Made by a program: the position numbers and the translations under genes
Assembly: GCA_023129415.1 (NCBI GenBank)
Contig: JAGMCF010000179.1
Location: 1-33,052, forward strand
DNA: 33,052 nt
Origin: Candidatus Cloacimonadota bacterium
Lineage (GTDB): Bacteria > Cloacimonadota > Cloacimonadia > JGIOTU-2
Reading direction: 5' to 3'
Notes under the pieces: generated by a model
Databases searched by the model: none
Told to the model about the DNA's origin: nothing
Seen by the model: only the letters and a program-made list of their open reading frames with translations
Shown here: positions 15,092 through 24,321 of the stretch, in pieces
How positions within the stretch are numbered: the stretch's first letter is position 1
How the letters are laid out: each line of letters opens with the position of its first letter

Positions 15092-17297
15092 CTGCATAAT
15101 AATAGTAATAATAGTAATAATAGTAGTATTTATACCCACTATAGTATCTTTTAACTTCGATTCCATTTACTACCACACCAGCAGCGGTCACACCAATATT
15201 TTCCAATAACGACTTTCCACGATCAATTATTCCGCGGTCAGTTATTTTGGTTCTCACAATAAGTACAAGGGCATCTGCCTTTTTAGCCAGAATCATAGCA
15301 TCTGTGACAGCAATTAAAGGAGGTGAATCAAATATAATGTAATCATACCTCTGTTTAAGCTCTTCAATTAACTGGTCCATTTTTTGCGATGCAAGCAATT
15401 CAGAAGGATTAGGTGGAACATGGCCACTTGTGATTAAATCCAGATTTTTAACTCCAGAAGGTTTTATAACTTCTGAAAGTGGAATTCCGCCATCAGTAAT
15501 ATATTTTGAAAGTCCATTTTCTCTTTTTACATAGAAGAGATTATGCACCATTGGACGACGCATATCACAATCTAAAAGGAGAGTTTTTGAATCCATTTGA
15601 GCAAGTGTAATTGCAAGGTTAGCACAAGTTGTCGTTTTTCCTTCTTTTGGACCAGAACTTGTAATCAGGAATGTTTTATTACTTGAAGAGCCTGGCAAAG
15701 AGACAACATTTGTTCTAAAAGTTCGATAAGCTTCTGCTATTGGTGATTTTGGACTGTAGTGTGGAACAAGACGAGCAGCCATCTGTCTTTGTTCAATAGA
15801 TAGTTTTTCCTTTTCATCACTGTCAGAAATAAATTTTATTTTATCTTCAATCTCTTCTAACTTTCTTTCACTAATGGGAATGTCAGGTATGGTTCCCAGA
15901 ACAGGGAGCTTAACATATCGTTCTACATCAGACAGATTTAGAATCTTTGTATTTAGGCTGTCTAATAAGAATGCTGCGCCAACTCCAAGTCCAAGTCCTA
16001 ATATTATAGAGATAAGAATGTTCATTTTTACTTTCGGAGAAACAGGGGAGATTGGTAACTTGGCTCTTTCAAGTATTCTGATATTACTTACTTTTCCTTC
16101 TTCAGAGATTTTTGCTTCTTCATATTTGGTTGTGAGCATACTATAAATTTGTTCATTAATAGCCTTTGCTCTTTCAAGACGTGCAAGTTCTAATTCCGCA
16201 TCTGGAAGGCCAGACATTTTGATTGAATATTTTTCTACAACACTTTCCAGAGCATCTTTTTTTGCTTTTGCTATTTGGTGTTCAACTTCAACAGATATAA
16301 TATCAGTCAATAATTTCTGACGTCTATCTAAGGGATTAAAAGTATCTTCATCAACCTGAAGGATTTTATCTATCTCAATTTTCATTTGTGATCTTATATT
16401 ATCGATTTCTTCTTGCAAAATCATTAGTTCCGGGTGCTCTGCTGTATATCCCTTTTTAGTAAGAAGGATTGCCAGTTTGCTTTCATTCTCAATTAGTTTC
16501 TGCCTTAATTGTTCTAAAAGTGGAGATGAAATTGAAATAACCTCTTTACCTAAAGATGCATCTAGTTTTGTTAATTCTGCTTTTAAATAATTAAGTTTTT
16601 CTTGTGCTACTTTCAAGTCAGTTTGTGCTATGCTTAATTCAGCTTCAAATTCAACCATATTTTTAATCATTTCTGTGGTTTCTGCAGAAAGAGCAAACAC
16701 CTCGTGTAGAATCTTATATTCCCTAAGATCCTCTTCAGAAATAGAGAGTTTTTTGGATGTAATATCTAACTGCCTTTCTAAGAATTCTCTGACATTTGTA
16801 ACTTCAGCTCTTGAATATTTAAGGTTTTCTTCCTGATAACTTTCAATCACAGAATTAACAACTGCTTGTGCTTCTACAGGATTTATCGATTTATAACTGA
16901 TATCGATTATATCAACTTCCCTTCCAGAAGAAACATCAATACCTTTAGCCAAAGCCCTCTCTGGATTTGTTGCGGCAAGAATAGGAAAAATAGTTGCTTC
17001 AGGATGTCGTCTTAATTTTTCTGTAGCCCCGATCATTATAGGAGTGCTTTTTATTACTTCCATCTGATTATTTAAATCATTTCTTCCAAATCCACTGGTC
17101 GGGAAGAATATGTCGGTTTGTTTCTTCAATTCAAGAAGCACTTTTCCGGAGCTTTCATATATGCGTGGTGCACGAATCGTATAGAATACAGTTGCTGTGA
17201 CAACAACTAAAAATATAATAACTATCATCCATCTATGCTGGAGTATAATTCTAAGATAATCTTTTAACTTAATTTCTTGTTCAGGATATGGTTCCAT
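15042..17297 (-). CDS. Wzc-type polysaccharide copolymerase/tyrosine autokinase
   Basis: A 751-residue bacterial tyrosine kinase fused to its membrane chain-length regulator. Order: Wzz/GNVR N-terminus with membrane helix 24-40, a long periplasmic coiled-coil (about 160-400), a second helix 425-445, then the BY-kinase domain. Walker A is SGPKEGKTT (548-556), Walker A' LLLDCDMRRP (573-582) and Walker B IIFDSPP (654-660). The tail carries a run of 11 tyrosines (724-734) plus Tyr718, 719 and 722, the autophosphorylation cluster, then a basic end KKKRRKHHRH. The upstream SLBB and lipoprotein genes support a role in exopolysaccharide export. The 3' end overlaps the ispE frame. Confidence 0.93.
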   Translation of the reverse strand: MEPYPEQEIKLKDYLRIILQHRWMIVIIFLVVVTATVFYTIRAPRIYESSGKVLLELKKQTDIFFPTSGFGRNDLNNQMEVIKSTPIMIGATEKLRRHPEATIFPILAATNPERALAKGIDVSSGREVDIIDISYKSINPVEAQAVVNSVIESYQEENLKYSRAEVTNVREFLERQLDITSKKLSISEEDLREYKILHEVFALSAETTEMIKNMVEFEAELSIAQTDLKVAQEKLNYLKAELTKLDASLGKEVISISSPLLEQLRQKLIENESKLAILLTKKGYTAEHPELMILQEEIDNIRSQMKIEIDKILQVDEDTFNPLDRRQKLLTDIISVEVEHQIAKAKKDALESVVEKYSIKMSGLPDAELELARLERAKAINEQIYSMLTTKYEEAKISEEGKVSNIRILERAKLPISPVSPKVKMNILISIILGLGLGVGAAFLLDSLNTKILNLSDVERYVKLPVLGTIPDIPISERKLEEIEDKIKFISDSDEKEKLSIEQRQMAARLVPHYSPKSPIAEAYRTFRTNVVSLPGSSSNKTFLITSSGPKEGKTTTCANLAITLAQMDSKTLLLDCDMRRPMVHNLFYVKRENGLSKYITDGGIPLSEVIKPSGVKNLDLITSGHVPPNPSELLASQKMDQLIEELKQRYDYIIFDSPPLIAVTDAMILAKKADALVLIVRTKITDRGIIDRGKSLLENIGVTAAGVVVNGIEVKRYYSGYKYYYYYYYYYYYADEGKGEKKKRRKHHRH

Positions 17298-17319
17298 TTT
17301 TTTGCTCTCTTTTCTAATC

Positions 17320-17814
17320 TTATTTAATATTTAAATATAAATTGTAAACGCTTAAAACCACAGCAATTTTTGACAGAAAATCTGCTACTTTTGCAACACC
17401 ATAAAAGACAGTTCCAGAAATTATAATTGTATCTCCAGGCATAAGCAAAGGTATGTTGCTTCTATCGCCCGTATCTAAATATTTCTTAAGATTTATCCAA
17501 ATTACTTCTTTTTCTTCACCACTCAAACCCGGTCTTACTATTCTGACTTTTGAAAGTTTTGCATCTTCTGTAGGTCCTCCAGCAAGAGATATTAAAGCCA
17601 GAAGGTCAGTATCATCTGGGACAATATATAATCCGGGTTTCCGTACTCGTCCCCAAATATATGTATAAATTCTTAACTGTTCAATATCACCCATAGCTCC
17701 TGAATATGTATATGCACAACTGCTTGGAGGTATTGAAAAGGTTGGAGTAGTTTGAGCTATTACAAATTCAACAGATAATAGAATAAAAAAAATAATAAAA
17801 ATAATTCGTTTCAT
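17320..17814 (-). CDS. single SLBB-domain exported protein
   Basis: A 164-residue protein with a signal peptide (KRIIFIIFFILLSVEFVIA) and one SLBB (soluble ligand-binding beta-grasp) domain: YIWGRVRKPGLYIVPDDTDLLALISLAGGPTEDAKLSKVRIVRPG and then LMPGDTIIISG. A hydrophobic C-terminus (FLSKIAVVLSVYNLYLNI) ends it. It lacks the polysaccharide-export domain that full Wza outer-membrane channels carry, so it may be a small accessory to the Wzc kinase next door. I chose ATG 17814, with GGAG five bases ahead, over the longer frame from 17871. Confidence 0.8.
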   Translation of the reverse strand: MKRIIFIIFFILLSVEFVIAQTTPTFSIPPSSCAYTYSGAMGDIEQLRIYTYIWGRVRKPGLYIVPDDTDLLALISLAGGPTEDAKLSKVRIVRPGLSGEEKEVIWINLKKYLDTGDRSNIPLLMPGDTIIISGTVFYGVAKVADFLSKIAVVLSVYNLYLNIK

Positions 17815-17882
17815 ATAAGCTCCATTTTTTATTAGATATATGAAATATATCCAAGAGAGTATTTTAGTCAAATTTATCGTTA

Positions 17883-18650
17883 TTATTCAGATGAAAAAGT
17901 GATTCTTCTTTCTTCAGATTCAGAACCGCTTCTCCTACCAGGTTCATATTCTGCTCCGAATGCATCTATCCTCCAGATGTATGTATAACCAGGAATAAGT
18001 CCTGAAGTTAAAGGGACAATATTGCATCCTGTACTGTCTATATCATTACTAGTAATGAAACTATGAGTGCTGTCAAAAAATATAATACGGTATAAAGTTG
18101 ATAAAGAAACATCATTCCAAGAGAATAAAATATTTTCATTGATACCGCATTCATCATTATCTTCAGGAGTAATTAATCCAGGTACGCCTAACAATCTATA
18201 TGACACAGTATCAGAATTAGTAAAGTTATCAGCTTCATCATAAGGTATGATATAATAAGACCAGGTTCTTTGAATAACTACATCCACACCATTAAATTTA
18301 TCAACATATTGTGTAGAATCTAGATGATAATCTATCCTATCCACCATCACTTTAGTAGTATCTTCATTATTATATCTATACACATCAATATGATCAATAT
18401 CGGGATCCTTTATTAATTCATCACCCCATTGGATTCGCATCCAGTTGTCATCTGGATTACCAGATTGCACTGGGTCAATACCATTATTTTTATCAGTATA
18501 TGTACATCCAGGATCACCAGGATCACATCGATGAGGAATTAGATGTACTTTTGAGGGTGGAATTTTATCTTTCGACTCTGGTTCATCATAACTGCAACAC
18601 AGAAGAACAAATAGAATTATCACATTCAGAATAAATATAATAACTTTCAT
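17883..18650 (-). CDS. predicted lipoprotein with fibronectin-like region
   Basis: A 255-residue protein. The N-terminus KVIIFILNVIILFVLLCCS is a lipoprotein-type signal with Cys at about residue 18 or 19. The mature part is acidic and Trp/Tyr-rich. It contains two stretches that read like fibronectin type III strands (RTWSYYIIPYDEADNFT and LIPGYTYIWRIDAFG). I do not recognise a specific family. It heads the minus-strand run into SLBB, wzc and ispE, so it may be a surface or periplasmic partner in polysaccharide export. Confidence 0.7.
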   Translation of the reverse strand: MKVIIFILNVIILFVLLCCSYDEPESKDKIPPSKVHLIPHRCDPGDPGCTYTDKNNGIDPVQSGNPDDNWMRIQWGDELIKDPDIDHIDVYRYNNEDTTKVMVDRIDYHLDSTQYVDKFNGVDVVIQRTWSYYIIPYDEADNFTNSDTVSYRLLGVPGLITPEDNDECGINENILFSWNDVSLSTLYRIIFFDSTHSFITSNDIDSTGCNIVPLTSGLIPGYTYIWRIDAFGAEYEPGRRSGSESEERRITFSSE

Positions 18651-18657
18651 ATAATCT

Positions 18658-18686
18658 TTTTAATTATGTAAAAATTTTTATGTCAA
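18658..18686 (-). promoter_or_regulatory. candidate promoter for the lipoprotein-SLBB-wzc run
   Basis: On the minus strand a perfect TTGACA (18681-18686) is followed after 17 bases by TTAAAA (18658-18663). This lies just upstream of the lipoprotein ATG at 18650, leaving a very short leader. The -35 is good and the -10 is weak. Confidence 0.3.
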
Positions 18687-18719
18687 TATTTTTAATGATA
18701 AGATTTTTTATTTATAGAA

Positions 18720-18748
18720 TTGTTGGTCATATAGTGATTTTGTATAAT
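18720..18748 (+). promoter_or_regulatory. candidate leuS promoter
   Basis: A perfect TATAAT (18743-18748) lies 17 bases after TTGTTG (18720-18725), about 76 bases ahead of the leuS ATG. A second possibility is TTGACT (18756-18761) with TTATGA or TATGAA near 18780. No leucine T-box or other leader structure was recognised. Confidence 0.4.
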
Positions 18749-18824
18749 AAAAAAATTGACTAAAATAAGCCATATTTTTTATGAATAACCAAATAAGTTA
18801 GATTCTTTGTCAACTGGAGGTTAA

Positions 18825-21305
18825 ATGGAATATCCTTTTCAAGAGATTGAAAAAAAGTGGCGGAATGTCTGGGAACAGAAAAGATTGTTTTATGTAACTG
18901 AACAGGATAAGAGACCTAAATATTATCTACTTTCCATGTTCCCATATCCATCTGGAGCACTTCATATGGGACATATTTCTAACTACTCAATTGCAGATGC
19001 TATTGCTCGTTATAAAATTATACATGGATATAAAGTCCTTCAACCAATGGGTTATGATAGCTTCGGATTGCCTGCTGAGAATTGTGCTATCGAGAATAAT
19101 TCTCATCCAAAGATTACTACTTACCAAAATATTGAGAAGATGCGTGGTCAGTTTAAGGCAATTGGATTCGGGTATGATTGGGATAGAGAATTCGCTACTT
19201 GTGATGAGGAATATTATCGCTGGAATCAGTGGATTTTTCTTAAGATGTATGAAAAAGGACTAATTTATAGAAAGTCATCTTTTGTGAATTGGTGTCCAAA
19301 TTGCAAAACAGTCCTTGCAAATGAACAAGCAGAGCATGGATATTGTTGGCGATGTGAAACTAAAGTGGAACAAAGGGAAGTTGAACAATGGTTTATCAAA
19401 ATCACAGATTATGCTGAAGAATTATTAGACCATTCTAAACTTGGGAATTGGCCTCAAAGAGTTATCACAATGCAGAAAAATTGGATTGGAAAAAGTTATG
19501 GCACAGAAATATTATTTAAGATTACAGAAATTGATGAGATTATCCCAGTATTCACAACTCGTCCAGATACAATCTTTGGTTGCACATATATGGTTTTGGC
19601 TGCTGAACATCCTCTTGTAAAAAAATTGAAAATAGGCAATCCTGATGAAAAAGAAATTGATAAATTTGTTGAGAGAATCATTAATGAAGATAAAATCTTA
19701 CGCACTGCTGAAGATACAGAAAAAGAAGGGATATTCACTGGTAAATATGCTATAAATCCAGTGAATAGCAAAGAGATTCCCATCTGGGTTGGTAATTATG
19801 TTGTGATGGAATATGGAAGTGGTGCTGTTATGTGTGTGCCAGCGCATGACCAGCGAGATTTTGAGTTTGCACATAAGTATAACCTGCCAATCAAAATTGT
19901 CATACAAAATTGGGATAAATCACTTAAATTAGAAGAAATGAAAGTGGCTTATACTGATGATGGAATAATGAGCAATTCAAAACAGTTTAATGGTATGAAA
20001 AGTCGGGATGCAATTAAGAAAATTTCCGAATGGATGGAACAAAAAGGTATTGGCAAGAAAACAGCTAATTATCGTCTGCGTGATTGGGGCATCTCAAGAC
20101 AAAGGTACTGGGGAACTCCCATACCAATTATTTATTGTGATAAATGTGGGGTGGTGCCAGTGCCGGAAAATCAATTGCCTGTTAAACTTCCAGAAAATGT
20201 TCAGGTTGGAAAAACTACACAAAACCCACTTAAAACTGTATCAGATTTTGTTAACACTATCTGTCCAAAATGTGGAGGACCTGCAAAGCGTGAAACGGAT
20301 ACAATGGATACATTCTTTGATTCTTCCTGGTATTATGCTCGTTTTTGTGATCCAAAAAATGATAAACTTCCATTTGATAAAGAAATCGCATCTCATTGGC
20401 TACCTGTTGACCAATATATTGGTGGCATTGAGCATGCCTGTATGCATTTGCTTTATGCCAGATTCTTTCATAAATTTTTTAGAGATATTGGATTAGTATT
20501 TACAGATGAACCATTTACGAACCTTCTTACACAAGGTATGGTAACTAAAGATGGAGCAAAGATGTCCAAATCTAAAGGGAACATTGTTGATCCTCAATCT
20601 TTTATTGACAGATATGGTTCAGATACGATTCGTGTTTTTATGCTTTTTGCTTCTCCTCCGGAAAAGGATGTTGAATGGAACGATGAAGGAATTAAAGGTG
20701 CATTCCGTTTTCTTAATCGTATTTGGGTGTTGGTTTCTGAAAAAAATGATTTTCTAATACATTGTCCAAAAAATTATGATGAAGATATAGAAATCTCGCA
20801 ATCTTTAAGAAAGTTAAGATACAGCACTCATCATACAATAAAAAAGGTAACAGAAGATATTGAAGATAGAATGCAATTCAATACTGCTATTGCAGCTATT
20901 ATGGAACACCTTAATAATGTGACAAGTTTCAATATAAATGAAGATAGTTCAAATATTGAAAAAGCAATTTATAGAGAATCTATTGAAGTCATTCCTAAAC
21001 TCCTTTCACCTTTTGCTCCTCATATCGCAGAAGAAATATGGGAGATGTTTGGTCACAAACAATCAATTCTTGAGTCGGGGTGGATTACATACAATGAAAA
21101 ATTTCTAATTAAAGATGAAGTATTGTTTGTTATACAGATTAATGGAAAAATAAGAAGCAAGATCGTTGTTGGAGTGGATACTTCCAATGAAGAAGTTGAG
21201 AAACTGGCATTATCTGATAAAAAGATTAGAACTTATATTGATGGAAAAGAGATAAAAAAAGTTATTGTTGTGCCTAAAAAATTGGTTAGCATTGTGGTAG
21301 AGTAA
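18825..21305 (+). CDS. leuS: leucyl-tRNA synthetase
   Basis: An 826-residue class Ia synthetase charging tRNA-Leu. HMGH (47-50) and KMSKS (579-583) are intact. The zinc-like CPNCKTVLANEQ segment and the CP1 editing domain (TTRPDTIFGCTYMVLAAEHP; GAVMCVPAHDQRDFEFA) are present. The anticodon-binding and C-terminal domains (FVIQINGKIRSKIVV) complete it. Length is typical of bacterial LeuRS. A strong GGAGG lies four bases ahead of the ATG. It starts a rightward trio with rsmA and sppA. Confidence 0.97.
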   Translation: MEYPFQEIEKKWRNVWEQKRLFYVTEQDKRPKYYLLSMFPYPSGALHMGHISNYSIADAIARYKIIHGYKVLQPMGYDSFGLPAENCAIENNSHPKITTYQNIEKMRGQFKAIGFGYDWDREFATCDEEYYRWNQWIFLKMYEKGLIYRKSSFVNWCPNCKTVLANEQAEHGYCWRCETKVEQREVEQWFIKITDYAEELLDHSKLGNWPQRVITMQKNWIGKSYGTEILFKITEIDEIIPVFTTRPDTIFGCTYMVLAAEHPLVKKLKIGNPDEKEIDKFVERIINEDKILRTAEDTEKEGIFTGKYAINPVNSKEIPIWVGNYVVMEYGSGAVMCVPAHDQRDFEFAHKYNLPIKIVIQNWDKSLKLEEMKVAYTDDGIMSNSKQFNGMKSRDAIKKISEWMEQKGIGKKTANYRLRDWGISRQRYWGTPIPIIYCDKCGVVPVPENQLPVKLPENVQVGKTTQNPLKTVSDFVNTICPKCGGPAKRETDTMDTFFDSSWYYARFCDPKNDKLPFDKEIASHWLPVDQYIGGIEHACMHLLYARFFHKFFRDIGLVFTDEPFTNLLTQGMVTKDGAKMSKSKGNIVDPQSFIDRYGSDTIRVFMLFASPPEKDVEWNDEGIKGAFRFLNRIWVLVSEKNDFLIHCPKNYDEDIEISQSLRKLRYSTHHTIKKVTEDIEDRMQFNTAIAAIMEHLNNVTSFNINEDSSNIEKAIYRESIEVIPKLLSPFAPHIAEEIWEMFGHKQSILESGWITYNEKFLIKDEVLFVIQINGKIRSKIVVGVDTSNEEVEKLALSDKKIRTYIDGKEIKKVIVVPKKLVSIVVE

Positions 21306-21391
21306 CAATTTATAACTAAGAACTAGCAAATTGGAAAATTTTTATATATTAATTTGTAAAAGTATTTTATCGGTGATTATCGGTGTTCTCG

Positions 21392-22180
21392 ATGGTAAGG
21401 TATTATAAAAAATCTCTTGGTCAGCATTTCCTGATCGATAAAAACATTGCAAAAAAGATCATTAAATATGCAAGAATTTCTGAGAATGATATTGTTTGGG
21501 AGATTGGACCTGGTAGCGGAATTCTAACAGAACAGATTATAAAAAATTGTAATAAATTAATTGCTTTTGAAATTGACAAACAATGGTTTGATTTTTTGAA
21601 AGATAAATTTACTGACCCCAAATTACATCTCATAAATCAAGACATTCTTAAAGTTAATTTTACTAATTATGCCAAGCATGAAAAGGTTAAAGTCGTTGCC
21701 AATCTTCCATATCATATAACTTCTCCGGTTATTTTTAAGCTTATTGAAAATCGGGAGTTATTTTCATCGATTACTATAATGATTCAGGATGAGGTTGCGG
21801 ACAGGATTATTGCCAAACCAGGATGTAAGGATTACGGAAGATTACCTATAAAAGTGCAATTTTATTTTGAGGTGAAAAAATTGTTTACAATTCCACCTCA
21901 CCTTTTCAAACCAAAACCTAAAGTAACTTCGGCTGTTATCCAATTAATTCCTAAAGATGAGATTCCTAAAATTAAAAATGATGAACTTCTATGGAACATC
22001 ATTGATTATACATTCCAACACCGAAGAAAGATGTTAAGAACAAGTCTGCGAACTTATTTAGATAAGCAGGATTATCAAGTTCTTATTGAAAACTCTACTA
22101 AATCCCAGATTGATCTTTCAAGAAGACCGGAAGAATTAGGAATAGAAGAATTTATTTTCTTGACAGAACTGGTCAGATAA
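21392..22180 (+). CDS. rsmA: 16S rRNA dimethyladenosine transferase
   Basis: This 262-residue SAM-dependent methyltransferase dimethylates the two adjacent adenosines near the 3' end of 16S rRNA. KKSLGQHFLIDKNIAKKI at the N-terminus, the SAM site VWEIGPGSGILTEQI, and motif IV VANLPYHITSPV are characteristic. QHRRKMLRTSL in the C-terminal domain is also typical. ATG 21392 is preferred to GTG 21383, although neither has a strong Shine-Dalgarno; the bases just upstream are a small duplicated ATCGGTG. Confidence 0.95.
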   Translation: MVRYYKKSLGQHFLIDKNIAKKIIKYARISENDIVWEIGPGSGILTEQIIKNCNKLIAFEIDKQWFDFLKDKFTDPKLHLINQDILKVNFTNYAKHEKVKVVANLPYHITSPVIFKLIENRELFSSITIMIQDEVADRIIAKPGCKDYGRLPIKVQFYFEVKKLFTIPPHLFKPKPKVTSAVIQLIPKDEIPKIKNDELLWNIIDYTFQHRRKMLRTSLRTYLDKQDYQVLIENSTKSQIDLSRRPEELGIEEFIFLTELVR

Positions 22181-22219
22181 AATTATTAATCGTTAAAAAT
22201 TGGAATGTGCAAAAGATTA

Positions 22220-22392
22220 AACACACACATCCCGAAAAAAATTGGGACACCCCATTAAATAGGAAAAGAGATTTAACCCCAGTGGAATAAGAAGAAATTC
22301 CACAGGGCAGGCGGGGCAGGCAAAGTAGAATTAAATTGCAGGCATTCCCAATACCCAATTAAATTGGGTAGGGTTTGGGAATGAGTGTGTGA
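22220..22392. repeat. nested palindromic block between rsmA and sppA
   Basis: The block opens with ACACACACATCCC and closes with GGGAATGAGTGTGTG, which are inverted relatives. Inside are CCCGA with AAAAAA and TTGGGAC (22231-22247), GTGGAAT pairing with ATTCCAC, and a GC-rich run of GGCAGG modules. An ACCCAAT-TAA-ATTGGGT hairpin is enclosed by CATTCCCA/TGGGAATG. It is more GC-rich than its surroundings and has no coding signal. It looks like a BIME-type cluster of small repeats. Confidence 0.6.
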
Positions 22393-22427
22393 TATTCGGC
22401 GAATTTATCATGTTTTTATTTTTTTAC

Positions 22428-22451
22428 TTTGTGTCTCTGTGCCTTTGTGGC
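22428..22451. repeat. short-period CTTTGTG/CTCTGTG repeat ahead of sppA
   Basis: CTTTGTGTCTCTGTGCCTTT and then GTGGC runs directly up to the sppA Shine-Dalgarno. A relative is read as protein at 24523-24553 in the M1 peptidase. Confidence 0.55.
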
Positions 22452-22465
22452 GAAAGGACTTTCAG

Positions 22466-24205
22466 ATGAAAAAAATCGGAAAAGTAATACTCTGGATTTT
22501 TGCTGTTATTGGTTTCCTTTTTATAGTATTTATAATAATTTTAGCAAAATCCATACCAGCCAAGAAAAAGGTTGCAATAAAACCTAACACATACCTCGAA
22601 CTTTCACTTGGCGGTTTGCATCACGATCATAACGAATATGACGGGATTTTCTTCTTAAAAGAAAAGATTTCAATTGGGGATATTTGCAGAAAGCTTGATA
22701 AAGCCAAGCAAGACTCTCGCATTAAAGGTATAATTCTTAAACCTGAATTTTATAGGGCTGGTTGGTCTTTTACAAAAGAGTTACGAGATAAGCTATTAGA
22801 TTTCAAGCAATCCGGGAAAAAAATATACTCTTATATTGATATTACACTTGATAAAGGATATTATTTAGCATCAGTTTCTGATTCGATCTTTCTGAATCCT
22901 TCAACTTCTGCTGGTATCGCATTAGCTGGTATTGGAGCTGAGATTAGTTATTATAAAGGTTTTTTAGATAAAATTGGGATTGAATTTACCGTTTTACATC
23001 AAGGTAAATATAAAGGAAGTGGAGAAATATTCAATAGAAAGAAGATGTCAGAACCTCTTCGTGAAAGTTTTACCAAGTTTATTGATGATTTATATAATCA
23101 ATATATGGACGACCTGGTCAATACACAAAAATTTTCTGATAGCGATATAGAAGAAATAATGGAAGAAAGACCTGAATTTGTGATTTCTGGTCAAAGAGCT
23201 TTAGATCTTCAATTAGTTGATGCATTAAGTTATGAAAAGGAGTTTGAGAATATTGTTCTTAAGAATAATACCTTAGTAAATTTTAAGGACTATACTATAA
23301 AAATCAAAAAATATTCTTCTGATAAAATCGCAGTTATCTATGCTCAAGGCTTGATTATGATGTCAGATATTGATGCCGGATTTAGTGGTGATTATCGCAA
23401 AATTACTGAAAAGAATATCATTAAAGAGTTAGACAGAATTCAAAGAATGAAATCAGTGAAAGCATTGGTATTTAGAGTTAATAGTGGGGGTGGAAGTGCT
23501 TTAATTTCTGATATTATTTTGAATAAATTAGAAGAGGTGAATGCCAAGATACCTATTGTGGTTTCAATGGGAAATATGGCAGCTTCTGGTGGCTATTGGA
23601 TTTCTTGTAAAGCTGACTATATTTTTGCACAGCCGAACACTTTAACTGGTTCTATCGGGGTTGTAGGTATTATACCAAACTGGCAAAAGTTGCGGGAATG
23701 GGCTGATATAAATACTTATCAAATAAAAAGAGGAAAATATGCAACATACTTATCTCCAAATTTTGCTACATCACAGGAAGATATTAAGTCTTTGACTTTT
23801 GAAATGGAAGAATTGTATAATGAATTTAAGGATTTAGTTGCCGAAGGTAGAGAAATGACTCTTGATGAGGTTGAAAAAATTGCCCAGGGTCGTATATGGA
23901 CAGGGATTGATGCTGTAAAAGTTGGACTTGTGGATGAGCTTGGCAGTCTTGATGATGCTATTGCAAAAGCAGCAGAATTAGCAGAAATCGAAGATTATTC
24001 TATACTTGTTTTACCAGCTAAGAAAGGACTAATTGATATCCTAAAAGAGGGAGATTTATTTGATGTTGAGACTATTGTTGAATTATATTTAATGAACACT
24101 AATGAAGATCTTTTTGAAGATGTTATTAATCAAAAGAATTTAATTAAGATGGCAACCCAGGAACCAATTCAGTTGATTTTGTCATATAAAATAAGTTGGC
24201 AGTAG
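22466..24205 (+). CDS. sppA: signal peptide peptidase SppA (67K type)
   Basis: A 579-residue membrane-anchored serine protease that degrades cleaved signal peptides. An N-terminal helix ([21 protein letters not shown]) is followed by two tandem ClpP-like domains. The catalytic lysine is in [12 protein letters not shown] (Lys183) and the serine in [10 protein letters not shown] (Ser374), with VNSGGGSAL before it. I chose ATG 22466, which has AAAGGA ten bases ahead; the longer frame from 22385 only translates repeat DNA. The last residues (WQ) and the TAG stop come from the 7-bp array at 24196-24230. Confidence 0.93.
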   Translation: MKKIGKVILWIFAVIGFLFIVFIIILAKSIPAKKKVAIKPNTYLELSLGGLHHDHNEYDGIFFLKEKISIGDICRKLDKAKQDSRIKGIILKPEFYRAGWSFTKELRDKLLDFKQSGKKIYSYIDITLDKGYYLASVSDSIFLNPSTSAGIALAGIGAEISYYKGFLDKIGIEFTVLHQGKYKGSGEIFNRKKMSEPLRESFTKFIDDLYNQYMDDLVNTQKFSDSDIEEIMEERPEFVISGQRALDLQLVDALSYEKEFENIVLKNNTLVNFKDYTIKIKKYSSDKIAVIYAQGLIMMSDIDAGFSGDYRKITEKNIIKELDRIQRMKSVKALVFRVNSGGGSALISDIILNKLEEVNAKIPIVVSMGNMAASGGYWISCKADYIFAQPNTLTGSIGVVGIIPNWQKLREWADINTYQIKRGKYATYLSPNFATSQEDIKSLTFEMEELYNEFKDLVAEGREMTLDEVEKIAQGRIWTGIDAVKVGLVDELGSLDDAIAKAAELAEIEDYSILVLPAKKGLIDILKEGDLFDVETIVELYLMNTNEDLFEDVINQKNLIKMATQEPIQLILSYKISWQ

Positions 24206-24230
24206 GCAGTTGGCAATAGGCAATTGAGCA
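24196..24230. repeat. TTGGCAA-type 7-bp array at the sppA stop
   Basis: Five perfect 7-base steps: TTGGCAG, TAGGCAG, TTGGCAA, TAGGCAA, TTGAGCA. The TAG stop of sppA (24203-24205) is the first three bases of unit 2. Same family as 13613-13635 and 14107-14141, but no four-helix-bundle gene is present here. Confidence 0.8.
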
Positions 24231-24236
24231 AGGTTT

Positions 24237-24273
24237 AAAAAGGGACAAGAATGAATACCATCTTGTCCTTTTC
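24237..24273. terminator. stem-loop between convergent sppA and the M1 peptidase
   Basis: AAAAAGGGACAAGA pairs with TCTTGTCCTTTTCT around a ten-base loop, with one bulged G. The A-run on one side and T-run on the other suit a bidirectional intrinsic terminator between two convergent genes. Confidence 0.55.
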
Positions 24274-24321
24274 TAATTTGATTTGCTTTTTTTATCTCAG
24301 CAAAATTTATCCTACGAAATT

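Noticed and set aside
15042-15166. The long IspE start at 15166
   Set aside because: The added residues (INTTIITIITII) are only the frame-shifted reading of the Wzc tyrosine codons.
22385-22465. N-terminal extension of SppA
   Set aside because: It translates the repeat DNA ahead of the gene, while ATG 22466 has a proper ribosome site and begins a normal membrane anchor.
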